Of a DNA stretch of 64,000 nt, positions 48,223 to 57,698 are shown one piece after another. The stretch is from an uncultured Methanospirillum sp. GTDB lineage: Archaea > Halobacteriota > Methanomicrobia > Methanomicrobiales > Methanospirillaceae. The notes beneath the pieces were generated by a model. It ran no database searches. It was not told the origin of the DNA and worked only from the letters and a program-made list of their open reading frames with translations. The stretch spans positions 2,108,001 to 2,172,000 of the forward strand of contig NZ_OY764544.1 in assembly GCF_963668475.1 (NCBI RefSeq). The letters are read 5' to 3'. A program made the translations under genes and the position numbers. Numbering within the stretch: position 1 is the first letter of the stretch; the number at the start of each line of letters is the position of its first letter.

Positions 48223-49328
48223 CAGATCTTCACCCCGAACCATTCTTCAGTGCCAATCTTCCGGTTCCTGGCAAACGAAGCAATGTCATGGTAGGTAACC
48301 TCCTGCCCACCGAGACCTGCGATAACGTTGTAGCAGTCCTTTCCGGTCTTTGCCTTAATTGAACCTGCGAGGATACCACCAAACCCGAACGAGTAGTTCC
48401 GATCGATGACCACGAGTTCGCGGTCCCGGAGATCGAGTTCAGGGAACGGACGCATCCATCTCACCCGCATCGACCCTGCCTTGATCCCTTCGCTCCGAAG
48501 GATGTCGATAGCAACCTCTGCTTCTTTTCCGAGGGTTCCCATCGAGAGGATCAGAACTTCGGCATCCTCGCATCGGTAATCATCGGTCCAGGAGTACTTC
48601 CTGCCGAACCGCTTCTCAAACTCTGCCTCGGTCTCCCTGATCACCTCAACCGAGTCACGCATTGAGCGTTCGATATCGGAACGGATCCTGACATAGTCAA
48701 CCGACGAGGTCATGCATCCGTATCCGCCTGGGTTCTCGGTGTCGATCTTATGATCCAGAACCAGTGGCGGAATGAAGTCTCCGGCCTTGACCTCCTCAAG
48801 CTGCTGGGTGATATGGGAGAGGGCAAATCCGTCAAGGTTCACCATCACCGGCAGGTAGACCCGTCGGTCCTCTGCGATCCTGAATGCCATCAGGGTTGCA
48901 TCGTATGCCTCCTGCACGGTTGCCACATACACCTGCAGCCAGCCGGTGTCACGTGCCTGCAGTGAATCGGTATGTTCTGCCCAGACGTTCCAGCCCGGAC
49001 CGACTGCCCGGTTCACGTTTGCCATCACGATCGGGAGCCTGGCACCTGCCGCCCAGTTCACCATCTCGTGCATGTACAGAAGGCCGTGGGAACTGGTTGC
49101 CGTGAATGTCCTGACACCGGTGATGCTGGCACCGATGCAGGCGGCCATCGCCGAGTGCTCGCTCTCGACCGGGATGTAACTGGCCTTCATGCTCCCTTTT
49201 GTGACAAAGTTTGCAATCTGCTCGACGATCTCGGTCTGCGGGGTTATAGGATAGGCAGCAACCACAGCAGTTCCGGCTTCCCTCACTGCTGCAGCAACCG
49301 CGTTGTTCCCGGTTGATATTGTCAGCAT
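48222..49328 (-). CDS. porA: 2-oxoacid:ferredoxin oxidoreductase, alpha subunit
   Basis: A 368-residue catalytic subunit with AAYPITPQTEIVEQIA, YIPVESEHSAMAACIGAS, TFTATSSHGLLYMHE and PVMVNLDGFALSH, very close in pattern to pyruvate:ferredoxin oxidoreductase alpha. The ITPQT and ESEH segments contribute to substrate and thiamine-diphosphate binding. The ATG overlaps the beta-subunit stop (ATGCTGA). Confidence 0.9.
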   Translation of the reverse strand: MLTISTGNNAVAAAVREAGTAVVAAYPITPQTEIVEQIANFVTKGSMKASYIPVESEHSAMAACIGASITGVRTFTATSSHGLLYMHEMVNWAAGARLPIVMANVNRAVGPGWNVWAEHTDSLQARDTGWLQVYVATVQEAYDATLMAFRIAEDRRVYLPVMVNLDGFALSHITQQLEEVKAGDFIPPLVLDHKIDTENPGGYGCMTSSVDYVRIRSDIERSMRDSVEVIRETEAEFEKRFGRKYSWTDDYRCEDAEVLILSMGTLGKEAEVAIDILRSEGIKAGSMRVRWMRPFPELDLRDRELVVIDRNYSFGFGGILAGSIKAKTGKDCYNVIAGLGGQEVTYHDIASFARNRKIGTEEWFGVKI

Positions 49329-50230
49329 GTTCCTTCTGCCTCCAGTTTGAGCAGCCGCAGGTTTCGTTCCATGGACTGTCGGATCTCGGTGATCTGCTCT
49401 GGCTTCAGACCTGAGAACCGGCCCTGCATCTTCAGGTAATCCTCGAGTGGTGCCGGCTTCAGCATCGCTGCCTTGGTCTGGCCCGAGAGGGTGAGGGTAT
49501 CATACTCACGTTCGTACATAGCCCAGATACCACTCCTTACCGCAAGTTTTCCAACCTCTATCGTCTTTGCAGCATCGTACCGCCAGCCTGGCGGGCAGGG
49601 GGCGAGCACATGCATAAACTTCGGGCCTTGGATCGAGAGTGCCTTCTCAACCTTCTTCACGAGATCCTGGGGATAGGCACTGCAGCTGGTTGCCATGTAC
49701 GGGAGATTGTGGGCTGCAATGATCCGGTCGAGATCCTTCTTTGGATGTGGCTTGCCGCCCGGTGTCGTCGTTGTCCTTGCCCCGAGAGGGGTTGAACCTG
49801 AACGCTGCATCCCGGTATTCCCGTACGCTTCATTGTCATAGCAGATGTACAGGAAGTTGGTTCCCCGTTCTAGTGCCCCGGAGAGTGCCTGGATCCCGAT
49901 ATCAACAGTTCCTCCATCACCGGCATAGGCGATCACGTTCGTCTTCTTCCCAAGTTCTTCAAACGCAGCTGCCATACCTGAAGCAACCGCTGCTGCCGAG
50001 GCGAAGGCAACATTGTAGACCGGGATGCCAAATGACGTATTCGGATACACACCCTGCAGCACCGAGGTGCAACAGGCCGGAACCACCAGTACGGTATCTG
50101 GACCTGCAGCCTTCAGGACATGCCTGAGGATCAGATCAGAACTGCATCCGGCACATGCCGAGGTGCATTTATGGATATATTCGGTGTCTGGAACCGTTGG
50201 CATGAGTGTCAGAATCCGTTTGTTTTTCAT
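49322..50230 (-). CDS. porB: 2-oxoacid:ferredoxin oxidoreductase, beta (thiamine diphosphate) subunit
   Basis: About 302 residues. It has cluster cysteines CTSACAGCSSDL, the thiamine-diphosphate site YAGDGGTVDIGIQALSGAL and CYDNEAYGNTGMQRSGSTP, and LAPCPPGW. GMQRSGSTPLGA resembles pyruvate-specific enzymes (MQRSSATPxGA), but related 2-oxoisovalerate enzymes cannot be excluded. First gene in a beta-alpha-gamma-delta order, unlike the gamma-delta-alpha-beta order common for methanogen pyruvate oxidoreductase. Start at 50230 (MKNKRILTLMP); the frame is open to 50275. Confidence 0.88.
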   Translation of the reverse strand: MKNKRILTLMPTVPDTEYIHKCTSACAGCSSDLILRHVLKAAGPDTVLVVPACCTSVLQGVYPNTSFGIPVYNVAFASAAAVASGMAAAFEELGKKTNVIAYAGDGGTVDIGIQALSGALERGTNFLYICYDNEAYGNTGMQRSGSTPLGARTTTTPGGKPHPKKDLDRIIAAHNLPYMATSCSAYPQDLVKKVEKALSIQGPKFMHVLAPCPPGWRYDAAKTIEVGKLAVRSGIWAMYEREYDTLTLSGQTKAAMLKPAPLEDYLKMQGRFSGLKPEQITEIRQSMERNLRLLKLEAEGTC

Positions 50231-50317
50231 GATAAATAATGATAGTTTGATCAGGGTACTGCAGGAGGCCGGCATGCTGATACCGGGGGATATCCTAGTA
50301 CCGGATAGGGGTACCTC

Positions 50318-50860
50318 ATGACGAACAGACCTGACCCTGCCGGGCCGAATGCGGGAGGGCCAACCAAATGGAGAGACCTGGAGATGAAAGACAGTAACCG
50401 CAGAACGCTGATCGCGGTCCTGATCCTGATCATTGTGGTAGTCGGAGCGGTAGGAGCAGCACTCCTGACCCTGCAGATAACACCTGATCAGGTCGGAACC
50501 GGAGATTCAGCATATCCCTATACAACCACCTACCAGGCCTCACTGCCTGACGGAGAACGTGTCCGGGTTGGCAGTCTTGATATTCTCGCCATGCAGACCG
50601 GTGATAAAATAGCACTCAGAATCGGTGATCATCGGGAGGAGATGAAGTTGGGTGAGACCAGGCAGATAGGAAAACGGGTCTTCTCAATACGGATATTCGG
50701 AGTTCCGGTGTTTGAGACCGGCTACCAGCTCGATGCAACCTGGACCGGTGTTCAGAAGGACAAAGAGATCTTCAGGATCGTGCTCAAAACAAGCAGGCAG
50801 GTTCCGGAGTGGCTGATGAGCAGGATTATTCCAGGCTCAATCGAGGTAGTGCCGGCCTGA
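50318..50860 (+). CDS. Membrane-anchored protein of unknown function
   Basis: A 180-residue protein: a cytosolic N-terminal arm, one membrane helix (residues 30-54, TLIAVLILIIVVVGAVGAAL), then an outside beta-rich domain (DGERVRVGSLDILAMQTGDK, GKRVFSIRIFGVPVFETGY). No family recognised. Start could be the internal ATG at 50384 (MKDSNRR). Divergent from the ferredoxin oxidoreductase operon. Confidence 0.6.
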   Translation: MTNRPDPAGPNAGGPTKWRDLEMKDSNRRTLIAVLILIIVVVGAVGAALLTLQITPDQVGTGDSAYPYTTTYQASLPDGERVRVGSLDILAMQTGDKIALRIGDHREEMKLGETRQIGKRVFSIRIFGVPVFETGYQLDATWTGVQKDKEIFRIVLKTSRQVPEWLMSRIIPGSIEVVPA

Positions 50861-50885
50861 AACAAAACCCTGAACCCCGATGATC

Positions 50886-51209
50886 TCATCCACCACAGTT
50901 TTCCGGGGAATCTTCTCTGCAGTGGGAGCAGAGAAACGACCTGCAATGACCGGGCCGGTCAGGATAGATCAGACAGGCAAACGTCTCCCCATCGCCCTGC
51001 ACCAAAAACGGGCACGCCTTCGGGTACCTGAACTGGAAGTTCCTATCAAACATCCGGGAAATATCCTGACTGGAAACCCTGGCCTGGAACTTTTCTTTGG
51101 TGAGGGTACATTCGCATGAAAACCTGCCGTCAGGAGACCGGTTCCCGACGAGAATGTACTGACGCATGTTCATGCAGCACTTTCCACACCAGGTACATGG
51201 GCTGGTCAT
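50886..51209 (-). CDS. YkgJ-type cysteine-cluster protein
   Basis: A 107-residue protein with [11 protein letters not shown] at the N-terminus, CPFLVQGD and [19 protein letters not shown] in the C-terminal half, the pattern of the YkgJ (CxxCxxxCC) family that binds zinc or an Fe-S cluster. It overlaps recQ by 4 bp (ATGA) and is translated with it. Role unknown. Confidence 0.85.
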   Translation of the reverse strand: MTSPCTWCGKCCMNMRQYILVGNRSPDGRFSCECTLTKEKFQARVSSQDISRMFDRNFQFRYPKACPFLVQGDGETFACLIYPDRPGHCRSFLCSHCREDSPENCGG

Positions 51210-53044
51210 AGTCTGGCCTTGTGTGCCTTCATCACGATGGTCTGACGATGATCCGCATATGCACAGATGGCCTCAAGAAACTGCTTTCCATATCGCGAGA
51301 CCTTGTGTTCGCCGACCCCGTACACGGTGAGCAGTTCAGCCCTGGTCCTGGGCAGCCGGGTCGCCATCTCCTTGAGTGTTTTGTTCGGAAAGATCTGAAA
51401 CGGCGGGACATCCTCTTCGTCTGCGATGTTCTTTCTGATGTCTCGCAGGATCTCAAAGAGGTTGGCACTGTAGACCGGGGTCTCTTCTGTGACTGCTCCC
51501 GGTGCGAGCACTGCCTGGAAATCAGGCTCTCCTATCATCACCGGTATCTTCCCGGCAAGTGCATCGCGGGTCCGATCGTTTGACCTGACAACCGGATATT
51601 TTGTACCGAACGAGGTGAGATATCCGCAGTAGATCAACTCGCGGATCCAGAAGAGCCACTGCCGTTTCCGGTGGGCCTTCCCAATGCCGAAGCAGGAGAG
51701 TTTGTCGTGTCCGTTGCTCATGACCTTCTCATCCACCGAGCCGGAGAGGATGTCCCCGAGATACGAGATGCCGAATCCCCCCTCCAGTTCCTCAACGCAG
51801 GTGGCTATGGTCCCGAGTACCTGCCTCCCGTCCATGGTCTTCCTGCCAGAGGCACAGTTGTCACACCCCCCGCAGTTTGGCTCACTATATCCTTCACCAA
51901 AGTAGGTGAGGATAACAGCACGGCGACAGGCCCGGGTTTCACAGTACCCGATCATGTCATGGAGTTTCCTGATGGCAACCTGCTTCTCAACCCCTTCGCC
52001 CATCTTCTCGACGAGATACGAGATCTTCCGGTAGTCTGCCCTGCTGTACAGGAGAAGACACTCTGCAGGATCGCCATCCCGCCCTGCTCTGCCGGTCTCC
52101 TGGTAATAGTGCTCCAGGTTCTTGGGGAGATCATAGTGGATGACAAACCTGACATCCGGCTTGTTGATCCCCATCCCGAACGCAATTGTCGCCACGATGA
52201 TCCTGGTCTCGTCACGCAGGAACCGGTCCTGGACCGCATGACGTTCTGCAGGCGGGATATCTGCATGATAGGCAGAGGCAGAAAACCCGTTCTTGCGCAG
52301 TGTTGCCGTCAGGTCCTCAACCTGCCGCTTGGAAAAACAGTAGATGATCCCGGACCCACCGGCATGCTTCCGGAGAAAAGCAACCACCTGGACATCGGGA
52401 GACTCTTTCTTCTCAATCAGGTACGAGATATTTGCCCTGTTAAAACTCCCGATAAAGACAGCAGGATCCGAGAGTTTCAGTTCATTGATGATGTCTGTCC
52501 TGACCGACGGCGTCGCCGTTGCTGTGAGTGCAATGACCGGAACATCAGGAAATGTCTCCTTGATCACGGCAAGACGCCTATATTCGGGCCTGAACTCGTG
52601 CCCCCACTGGGAGATGCAGTGTGCCTCATCCACGGCCACGAGGCTCGGATGCACCTCTGCAAGAAATTTCAGAAACGACGGCTGGATCAGTCGTTCAGGT
52701 GAGACATACAGGATCCTGAGAGTGCCCGCCCTGATCGCATCCTCAACCTCCCGCTTCTGCCTGGAGTCCTGGGTGCTGTTCATGAAGGCCGCAGGGATGC
52801 CAAGTTCTCGGAGCCCATCGACCTGATCCTTCATCAGGGCAATCAGCGGTGAGACGACGACACAGAGACCTTCCCTGATGAGGGCAGGTATCTGGTAACA
52901 GACCGACTTCCCTCCGCCTGTTGCGATGACCGCAAGCACATCACGCCCCTTGATCACTTCCCTGATGATATCACCCTGCTGTGGCCGGAATGTGGGGTAC
53001 CCAAACCAGCGCTTAAGAACCATTTCGGGTGATGGGGGGGTCAT
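51206..53044 (-). CDS. recQ: RecQ-family ATP-dependent DNA helicase
   Basis: A 612-residue 3'-5' helicase. Motif I is [14 protein letters not shown], motif [20 protein letters not shown], motif [12 protein letters not shown], and motif [14 protein letters not shown]. An RQC zinc site ([17 protein letters not shown], then CGGCDNC) and winged helix follow. A C-terminal HRDC domain is present ([34 protein letters not shown]). Full length compared with bacterial RecQ. Confidence 0.96.
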   Translation of the reverse strand: MTPPSPEMVLKRWFGYPTFRPQQGDIIREVIKGRDVLAVIATGGGKSVCYQIPALIREGLCVVVSPLIALMKDQVDGLRELGIPAAFMNSTQDSRQKREVEDAIRAGTLRILYVSPERLIQPSFLKFLAEVHPSLVAVDEAHCISQWGHEFRPEYRRLAVIKETFPDVPVIALTATATPSVRTDIINELKLSDPAVFIGSFNRANISYLIEKKESPDVQVVAFLRKHAGGSGIIYCFSKRQVEDLTATLRKNGFSASAYHADIPPAERHAVQDRFLRDETRIIVATIAFGMGINKPDVRFVIHYDLPKNLEHYYQETGRAGRDGDPAECLLLYSRADYRKISYLVEKMGEGVEKQVAIRKLHDMIGYCETRACRRAVILTYFGEGYSEPNCGGCDNCASGRKTMDGRQVLGTIATCVEELEGGFGISYLGDILSGSVDEKVMSNGHDKLSCFGIGKAHRKRQWLFWIRELIYCGYLTSFGTKYPVVRSNDRTRDALAGKIPVMIGEPDFQAVLAPGAVTEETPVYSANLFEILRDIRKNIADEEDVPPFQIFPNKTLKEMATRLPRTRAELLTVYGVGEHKVSRYGKQFLEAICAYADHRQTIVMKAHKARL

Positions 53045-53163
53045 ATTTCATCATTATTCGTTTCCATGCCGGATAACTGCACGCCCGGTCATCGTTTGAG
53101 GCATGTATCTGTTCTTCAGGGATCATAGTCAGCCCTGCAGGGCTATACATGCAAACCGGAGAA

Positions 53164-53173
53164 ACATATAAAC
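53164..53173 (+). promoter_or_regulatory. Promoter of the cheW-like gene
   Basis: ACATATAAAC, preceded by the A-rich GGAGAA expected for TFB contact, lies about 110 bp before the ATG. Transcription would start near 53193, giving a leader of roughly 85 nt. A good match to methanogen promoters. Confidence 0.55.
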
Positions 53174-53279
53174 GAAAGATTCATCATTCAACACCCTGAT
53201 ACGGTTAGCAGATAGGGATGGGAGAAGGACAACAGTCCTGACACCATGCAGCCCGGTACATCAGATGGAGGGAAAAAAT

Positions 53280-53846
53280 ATGGGCACATTTCTGGTAGAC
53301 AGTGATTCAGAAGAGGTTCAACAGCAGAGCATTGTCAGTACGCCGGTAAAGAAGCGGGTTGTCTCACGTGCTAACACCGCTGGGAGCATGCGGGTTGTGG
53401 AGTTTATCCTGGGAAATGAACTCTTTGCCATCGATCTCTTCGACACAAGGGAGGTCATCAATACCACCGAGATTACGCCGCTGCCTAACACGCCCTCATT
53501 CATCAAGGGTATCATCGATCTCAGAGGGGTGATCACAACCATCATCGATCTGAAAGAGATGATGAAGATCACCAAGGAAGCAGGGGATAAGAAGAAGTCA
53601 CGGATCATCGTTCTTGACCAGGGTGTATCAGAGAAGATGATCGGAGTCCTCGTGGATGATGTGCTCGCCGTCACCACCTATGCAGACGAGGACATCGACA
53701 AGGATGCGCACGCCTCACAGAACAATGAGCGGGACATCCTGGGAATCATCAGAAAGAAGACCAAGACCGGTGACAAAGACAAAAGTGAACTGATCATCTG
53801 GCTTGACATCAAGACGATGATCACAAAGGTCGAGCGGGATCTCTAA
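53280..53846 (+). CDS. cheW: CheW-like chemotaxis coupling protein
   Basis: A 188-residue protein whose C-terminal 150 residues form a CheW domain (RVVEFILGNELFAIDLFDTREV, shown here in two parts: VEFILGNELFAIDL and IKGIIDLRGVITTIIDLKEM, then VDDVLAVTTY). The first 35 residues are a Ser/Val-rich extension. CheW links chemoreceptors to the CheA kinase. No other chemotaxis gene lies nearby, so this is an orphan copy. The ATG at 53280 has a GGAGGG ribosome site 7 nt upstream; the ATG at 53265 lacks one. Confidence 0.9.
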   Translation: MGTFLVDSDSEEVQQQSIVSTPVKKRVVSRANTAGSMRVVEFILGNELFAIDLFDTREVINTTEITPLPNTPSFIKGIIDLRGVITTIIDLKEMMKITKEAGDKKKSRIIVLDQGVSEKMIGVLVDDVLAVTTYADEDIDKDAHASQNNERDILGIIRKKTKTGDKDKSELIIWLDIKTMITKVERDL

Positions 53847-53883
53847 CCTCTTTTCTCACTCTTCAACGACCTGCAAACTCCCA

Positions 53884-54711
53884 TCACTCGACAGAAGGCG
53901 AGAGGAGCCGGTGAACCCTGGCCATGAGCTGATGCTCTGCTGCCGCATCGGCATGGAGTCTGAATGTGCGTTTCAGCGGAGCAACAGGTCGCCATGGGAG
54001 TACATCGGTTATCTCCCAGAGGATAAGACCGTCAGGAGGTGCAGGTTTCATCTTGTTGCTGCATCTGCCGGTGAGCATCATCTCAAGCTCTTTCAGTGAG
54101 AGCAGGCCTTCAGAAACACGGGTGAGTGCTTCAGCCATGGACCGTACCATATGCCAGAGATAACTTGGGGCTGTCACCTCTATCCAGCAGCAGTCCCCCT
54201 CAGTATGCACAGTTATCTCTGTGATACTTCGTATGGGGTCTTTTCCCGGCTCAACGCGTGCAAAGCACGAGTAGTCATGCTTTCCGAGGTATAGCTCAGA
54301 AGCTTTTTTCATCTGAGTAAGGTCTGAAGGCATCTCATGGAAATAAAACCGGTAAGTCCTGCTGATCACGTCGCGACGTGGAGAGTATGACTCAGGAACC
54401 TCGCAGAAGGCGTCAACCCAGATGTCCGGAGGGAGTTGGCCTGGGAGTGCCCGGCGGGCCCGGTCAGGATACGGTGTTGAGAATGCGATGACCTGGCACT
54501 TGGCATGAACCCCACGATCAGTGCGGCCCGAAAAAGCAAGCCTTCCTTTCCTGGTATCAGAGAACAACCCTGCCCTGACACAGGCCTGCCTTATCTCTCC
54601 TTCTACAGTCCGGTGATGGGGCTGGAACTGGGAGCCATAAAAGGAACTGCCGAGATAACCGATCCGAAAGGCGACCCTTACCTGGTTATTCTGCCCTTCA
54701 GTTTCCGCCAT
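53884..54711 (-). CDS. truA: tRNA pseudouridine synthase A
   Basis: A 275-residue TruA that isomerises uridines 38-40 in the tRNA anticodon arm. Catalytic Asp is in FSGRTDRGVHAKCQV. Other marks are IGYLGSSFYGSQFQP, QLPPDIWVDAF and WHMVRSMAEALTRVSEG. Its start overlaps the end of the PHP gene by 34 bp. Confidence 0.95.
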   Translation of the reverse strand: MAETEGQNNQVRVAFRIGYLGSSFYGSQFQPHHRTVEGEIRQACVRAGLFSDTRKGRLAFSGRTDRGVHAKCQVIAFSTPYPDRARRALPGQLPPDIWVDAFCEVPESYSPRRDVISRTYRFYFHEMPSDLTQMKKASELYLGKHDYSCFARVEPGKDPIRSITEITVHTEGDCCWIEVTAPSYLWHMVRSMAEALTRVSEGLLSLKELEMMLTGRCSNKMKPAPPDGLILWEITDVLPWRPVAPLKRTFRLHADAAAEHQLMARVHRLLSPSVE

Positions 54712-55346
54712 GAGTTCCGGAGTGATTGTTTCGTATAGGTTCTGACAGGAGTCTTCCTGCCAGCGGGCTTTGTATTACCAGTGCGGATAGCATCAAGAAT
54801 ACCGGCAACGCTGCGATCAGCATCGATGAGTGTCCTGCCGTACCCGACGTACCTGCAGTTATGGGCATCACTCCCCGCAACCATCGGCTTGCCAAGTCTG
54901 CGGGCATAGCGGGCAGCCTTGCGGTTCGCTCCGCCCAGAATGTACCTGCTGTTGAAGACCTCTATCGCATCTGCTGCCGCAAGGGCCTCTTTCATCTTCA
55001 GGGCAACCCCGTGCCTGTACCGGTGAAACGGATGCGGAAGAATGGTAACACCGCCCATCTTGTGAACCAGATCGATCGTCTCAAGGACATCAAGGCCTTT
55101 GGGAACATCTCCACTGACCCCGAGTGCAAGCAGATGACCCTGCCTGGTTGACACTTCCACTCCGGGAATTACCAGGATATCACAGGCTAATGATGCAGCA
55201 ATTTTGCAGGCTTCTATAGTATCATGATCGGTCAGTGCAATGGCATCAAGGCCTGCTGCGCGTGCTGCTGCAAGTACCTCTTCTACCCGGCTCTCACCAT
55301 CCCCTGAACAGGAAGTATGGACGTGAAGATCAGCAGATAACATCAC
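54678..55346 (-). CDS. PHP-domain metal-dependent phosphoesterase
   Basis: A 222-residue protein with the PHP metal motifs DLHVHTSCSGDG, ALTDHDTIEACKIA, ILPHPFHRYRH and VAGSDAHNCRYVG. Single-domain PHP proteins of this type act on nucleotides or small phosphoesters; substrate not readable. Translationally linked to truA. A basic C-terminal tail (RNSWRKLKGRITR) follows the domain. Confidence 0.88.
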   Translation of the reverse strand: MMLSADLHVHTSCSGDGESRVEEVLAAARAAGLDAIALTDHDTIEACKIAASLACDILVIPGVEVSTRQGHLLALGVSGDVPKGLDVLETIDLVHKMGGVTILPHPFHRYRHGVALKMKEALAAADAIEVFNSRYILGGANRKAARYARRLGKPMVAGSDAHNCRYVGYGRTLIDADRSVAGILDAIRTGNTKPAGRKTPVRTYTKQSLRNSWRKLKGRITR

Positions 55347-55384
55347 TACTACTATAGGTTATCTCCTGCAGTAATTAAGGAAGG

Positions 55385-56800
55385 ATGATGCGGATACTCC
55401 TCCCTACCGGCAGGATCACCGAAGAGGCCGTCAGGAAAGCGGCAGCAGGATATGACGCCACGGTAGTTGTAACCGGGGAACTCGCATCATTTCTCACGCC
55501 TAAAAAACTCAGAGACCTGCTTGCAGGCGGGTCCTACGATATGGTGATCACATCAGGCATGTGCACCGCTTCTTTTCAGAGAGTAGAGGAGGAGACCGGG
55601 GTTCCGATCTACCGCGGGCCGCGACACGCAGCCGACCTCCCGATGATCCTCAAAATTCTCGGCACGGTTGAACTCTCCCGCGAGATTCCTGCTGATGATC
55701 TTCTGACATCTATCAGGCAGAGAGAGGCGGCAGACCGGGTGAACCTGCTCGAGAACGAGGCTCTCGGTGAGTTCTCAATCAGGGGAGTGAAGATAGGGGG
55801 CGGATCCCGGATGAAGGTCCTTGCCGAGATCATGGATGCTCACCGCCAGTCTGATATCAGGGAGCGGGTGATCAGGTTTTTTGACGACGGGGCTGACATC
55901 GTGGATCTCGGATTCGGGTTTGATGCAACTCCGGATGATGTCAGGAGGGTGTTTGCAGCGATCGACGATCTTCCCGGTCCTCTTGCTGCAGATACCCAGA
56001 GCCCTGACCTCATCAGGGTTGCACTCTCGAGAGCGGATCTGATCCTCTCGCTCCACCACGGGAACATCAGCGAGGTCGGGCCCGATGTGGCAGCTTACGG
56101 TGCAGCAGTGGTCATCGTACCCCGGGACCAGACGCTCAATGGGACGATAGAATCAGCGAAGGGGATGGGGATCACACGGTTGATAGCTGATCCCCTCCTG
56201 CAACCGGCAGGATCAGGCCTTACCAGTTCTCTTGCCGGGTTTTCAGATCCCGGCTGCCCTCTCTTCTTCGGGGCCGGAAACGTCACCGAACTGATCGATG
56301 CTGACTCCATCGGTGTCAACGCCCTTCTTGCAGCAATGGCTCACGAGCTTCATGCGTCGGTCATCTTCTGCAGTGAGCATAGTGACAAAACCCAGGGGGC
56401 CATCAAAGAGATGAGGAGGGCAACCGAGATGATGCTCCTCACCGGTAAACGTCCGTACCCCAAGGATCTCGGGATCGATCTCTTCTGTATCAAGGAGAAG
56501 CGGCGGAGACGGGAGCCTCCCCTGGAGTACTCTGTTGTTACTGATGCAGAAGAGATGCCTGATGAGATCCAGTATGATCCGCGCGGGAACTTCAGGATCG
56601 GGATCGAGGACGGATGGATCATCGCGGTCAGAAATGGATCAGCAGTCAGAGGAAAGCGATGGCAGGATCTTCTCTACACCCTTCTGAACCAGGATGCAGT
56701 TTCGCTCCTTGATCATGCCGGCTATCTAGGGCGGGAACTGTATAAGGCAGAACTTGCGATCAGGTTCGGAAGGAGTTATGAGCAGGACGGCCAGTTCTGA
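55385..56800 (+). CDS. Dihydropteroate-synthase-related protein of methanogens
   Basis: A 471-residue protein. Residues 140-370 show a dihydropteroate-synthase-like barrel (RFFDDGADIVDLGFGFDATP, GPLAADTQSPDLIRVAL, RLIADPLLQPAGSGL), with an N-terminal Rossmann-like extension and a C-terminal domain of about 100 residues. It matches the methanogen-specific DHPS-like group, thought to serve methanopterin synthesis but without an agreed reaction. No sulfonamide-type pterin site could be verified by eye. Confidence 0.8.
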   Translation: MMRILLPTGRITEEAVRKAAAGYDATVVVTGELASFLTPKKLRDLLAGGSYDMVITSGMCTASFQRVEEETGVPIYRGPRHAADLPMILKILGTVELSREIPADDLLTSIRQREAADRVNLLENEALGEFSIRGVKIGGGSRMKVLAEIMDAHRQSDIRERVIRFFDDGADIVDLGFGFDATPDDVRRVFAAIDDLPGPLAADTQSPDLIRVALSRADLILSLHHGNISEVGPDVAAYGAAVVIVPRDQTLNGTIESAKGMGITRLIADPLLQPAGSGLTSSLAGFSDPGCPLFFGAGNVTELIDADSIGVNALLAAMAHELHASVIFCSEHSDKTQGAIKEMRRATEMMLLTGKRPYPKDLGIDLFCIKEKRRRREPPLEYSVVTDAEEMPDEIQYDPRGNFRIGIEDGWIIAVRNGSAVRGKRWQDLLYTLLNQDAVSLLDHAGYLGRELYKAELAIRFGRSYEQDGQF

Positions 56801-56881
56801 TCGACAGCCAGGGATCAATTCAGGGAACAATCAATGAGTGATGAGGTCCAACATCTCTTCCTTCAGGTATACGGATAATTC

Positions 56882-57259
56882 ATGAATATCAGAGGAATCT
56901 CAGCAGATACCCTTTCCCTGTTGCTTATAATGGGACAGGAGTCACACCCCCGGGAGTTTGCGGCACTCCTGTCCACCGAAGACGGGGTGATCCGGAACGT
57001 GGACATCATCCCCGGCACCATAGGTGGATCAGAGAGTGCTTCAGTTCTGTTCGAGATGATCCCCCTCAACGTTGGGTATATTGGAAGCGCACACAGCCAC
57101 CCGAGCGGGGCCATCCGACCTTCAGAGGCAGATATTGCATTCTTCTCGCGGACCGGATCCTGTCACATCATCGTCGGGAACCCGTATGCTCAGGATGACT
57201 GGGGGTGCTTTCGTGCAGACGGGACAAGGATCGATCTTGAGGTGATTCCTGATGAGTGA
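56882..57259 (+). CDS. JAMM/MPN+ domain metalloprotease
   Basis: A 125-residue single-domain protein with the full zinc motif AHSHPSGAIRPSEADIAFF and an upstream Glu in ESHPREFAALL. The family removes ubiquitin-like modifiers (SAMPs) or cleaves related conjugates in archaea. It overlaps ribL by 8 bp; no SAMP gene is visible in the window. Confidence 0.88.
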   Translation: MNIRGISADTLSLLLIMGQESHPREFAALLSTEDGVIRNVDIIPGTIGGSESASVLFEMIPLNVGYIGSAHSHPSGAIRPSEADIAFFSRTGSCHIIVGNPYAQDDWGCFRADGTRIDLEVIPDE

Positions 57260-57698
57260 TGTTCACCGGGTTGTAGCAACAGGAACCTTTGACATTCTCC
57301 ATCCCGGGCACCTCTGGTACCTCAGAGAGTCTGCACACCTCGGAACCGAACTCTGGGTCATCGTTGCCAGGGATGCGAACGTGAAGCATAAGCCACGCCC
57401 AATCATTCCCGAAGAGCAGCGGGTGATCATGGTCGGATCACTGAAGGGTGTTTTTAAGGCAGTCCTCGGTGATGAGCACGACATGTTCAGGCCGATAGAG
57501 GAGATACAGCCCGATATCATCACCCTCGGATTCAACCAGCATTTTGAGGAGAGCAGACTTCGTAGCGCTCTGAACGAGCGTGGGCTGAAGACTGACATCG
57601 TCAGAATCAGTGAGTATGCAGGAACCCCGTACACCAGTTCACGCAGGATTGCAGAAGAGATCAGGCAGCGTGCAATCTCTGATAACCGGCCATGTTAA
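57252..57698 (+). CDS. ribL: Archaeal FAD synthetase RibL
   Basis: A 148-residue nucleotidyltransferase that adenylates FMN to FAD. The ATP-binding motif is TGTFDILHPGHLWYL, with RVIMVGSLKGV and TLGFNQHF, plus the ISEYAGTPYTSSR motif near the end (ISxxxx-SSRR). It ends in a cysteine (NRPC); methanogen RibL is known for C-terminal cysteines and thiol dependence. Between the JAMM gene and a membrane protein gene, overlapping both. Confidence 0.92.
   Translation: MSDVHRVVATGTFDILHPGHLWYLRESAHLGTELWVIVARDANVKHKPRPIIPEEQRVIMVGSLKGVFKAVLGDEHDMFRPIEEIQPDIITLGFNQHFEESRLRSALNERGLKTDIVRISEYAGTPYTSSRRIAEEIRQRAISDNRPC

Noticed and set aside
51671..52702. A 343-codon plus-strand frame
   Set aside because: It is antisense to recQ, whose helicase motifs are intact in the other strand; the translation has no domain pattern.
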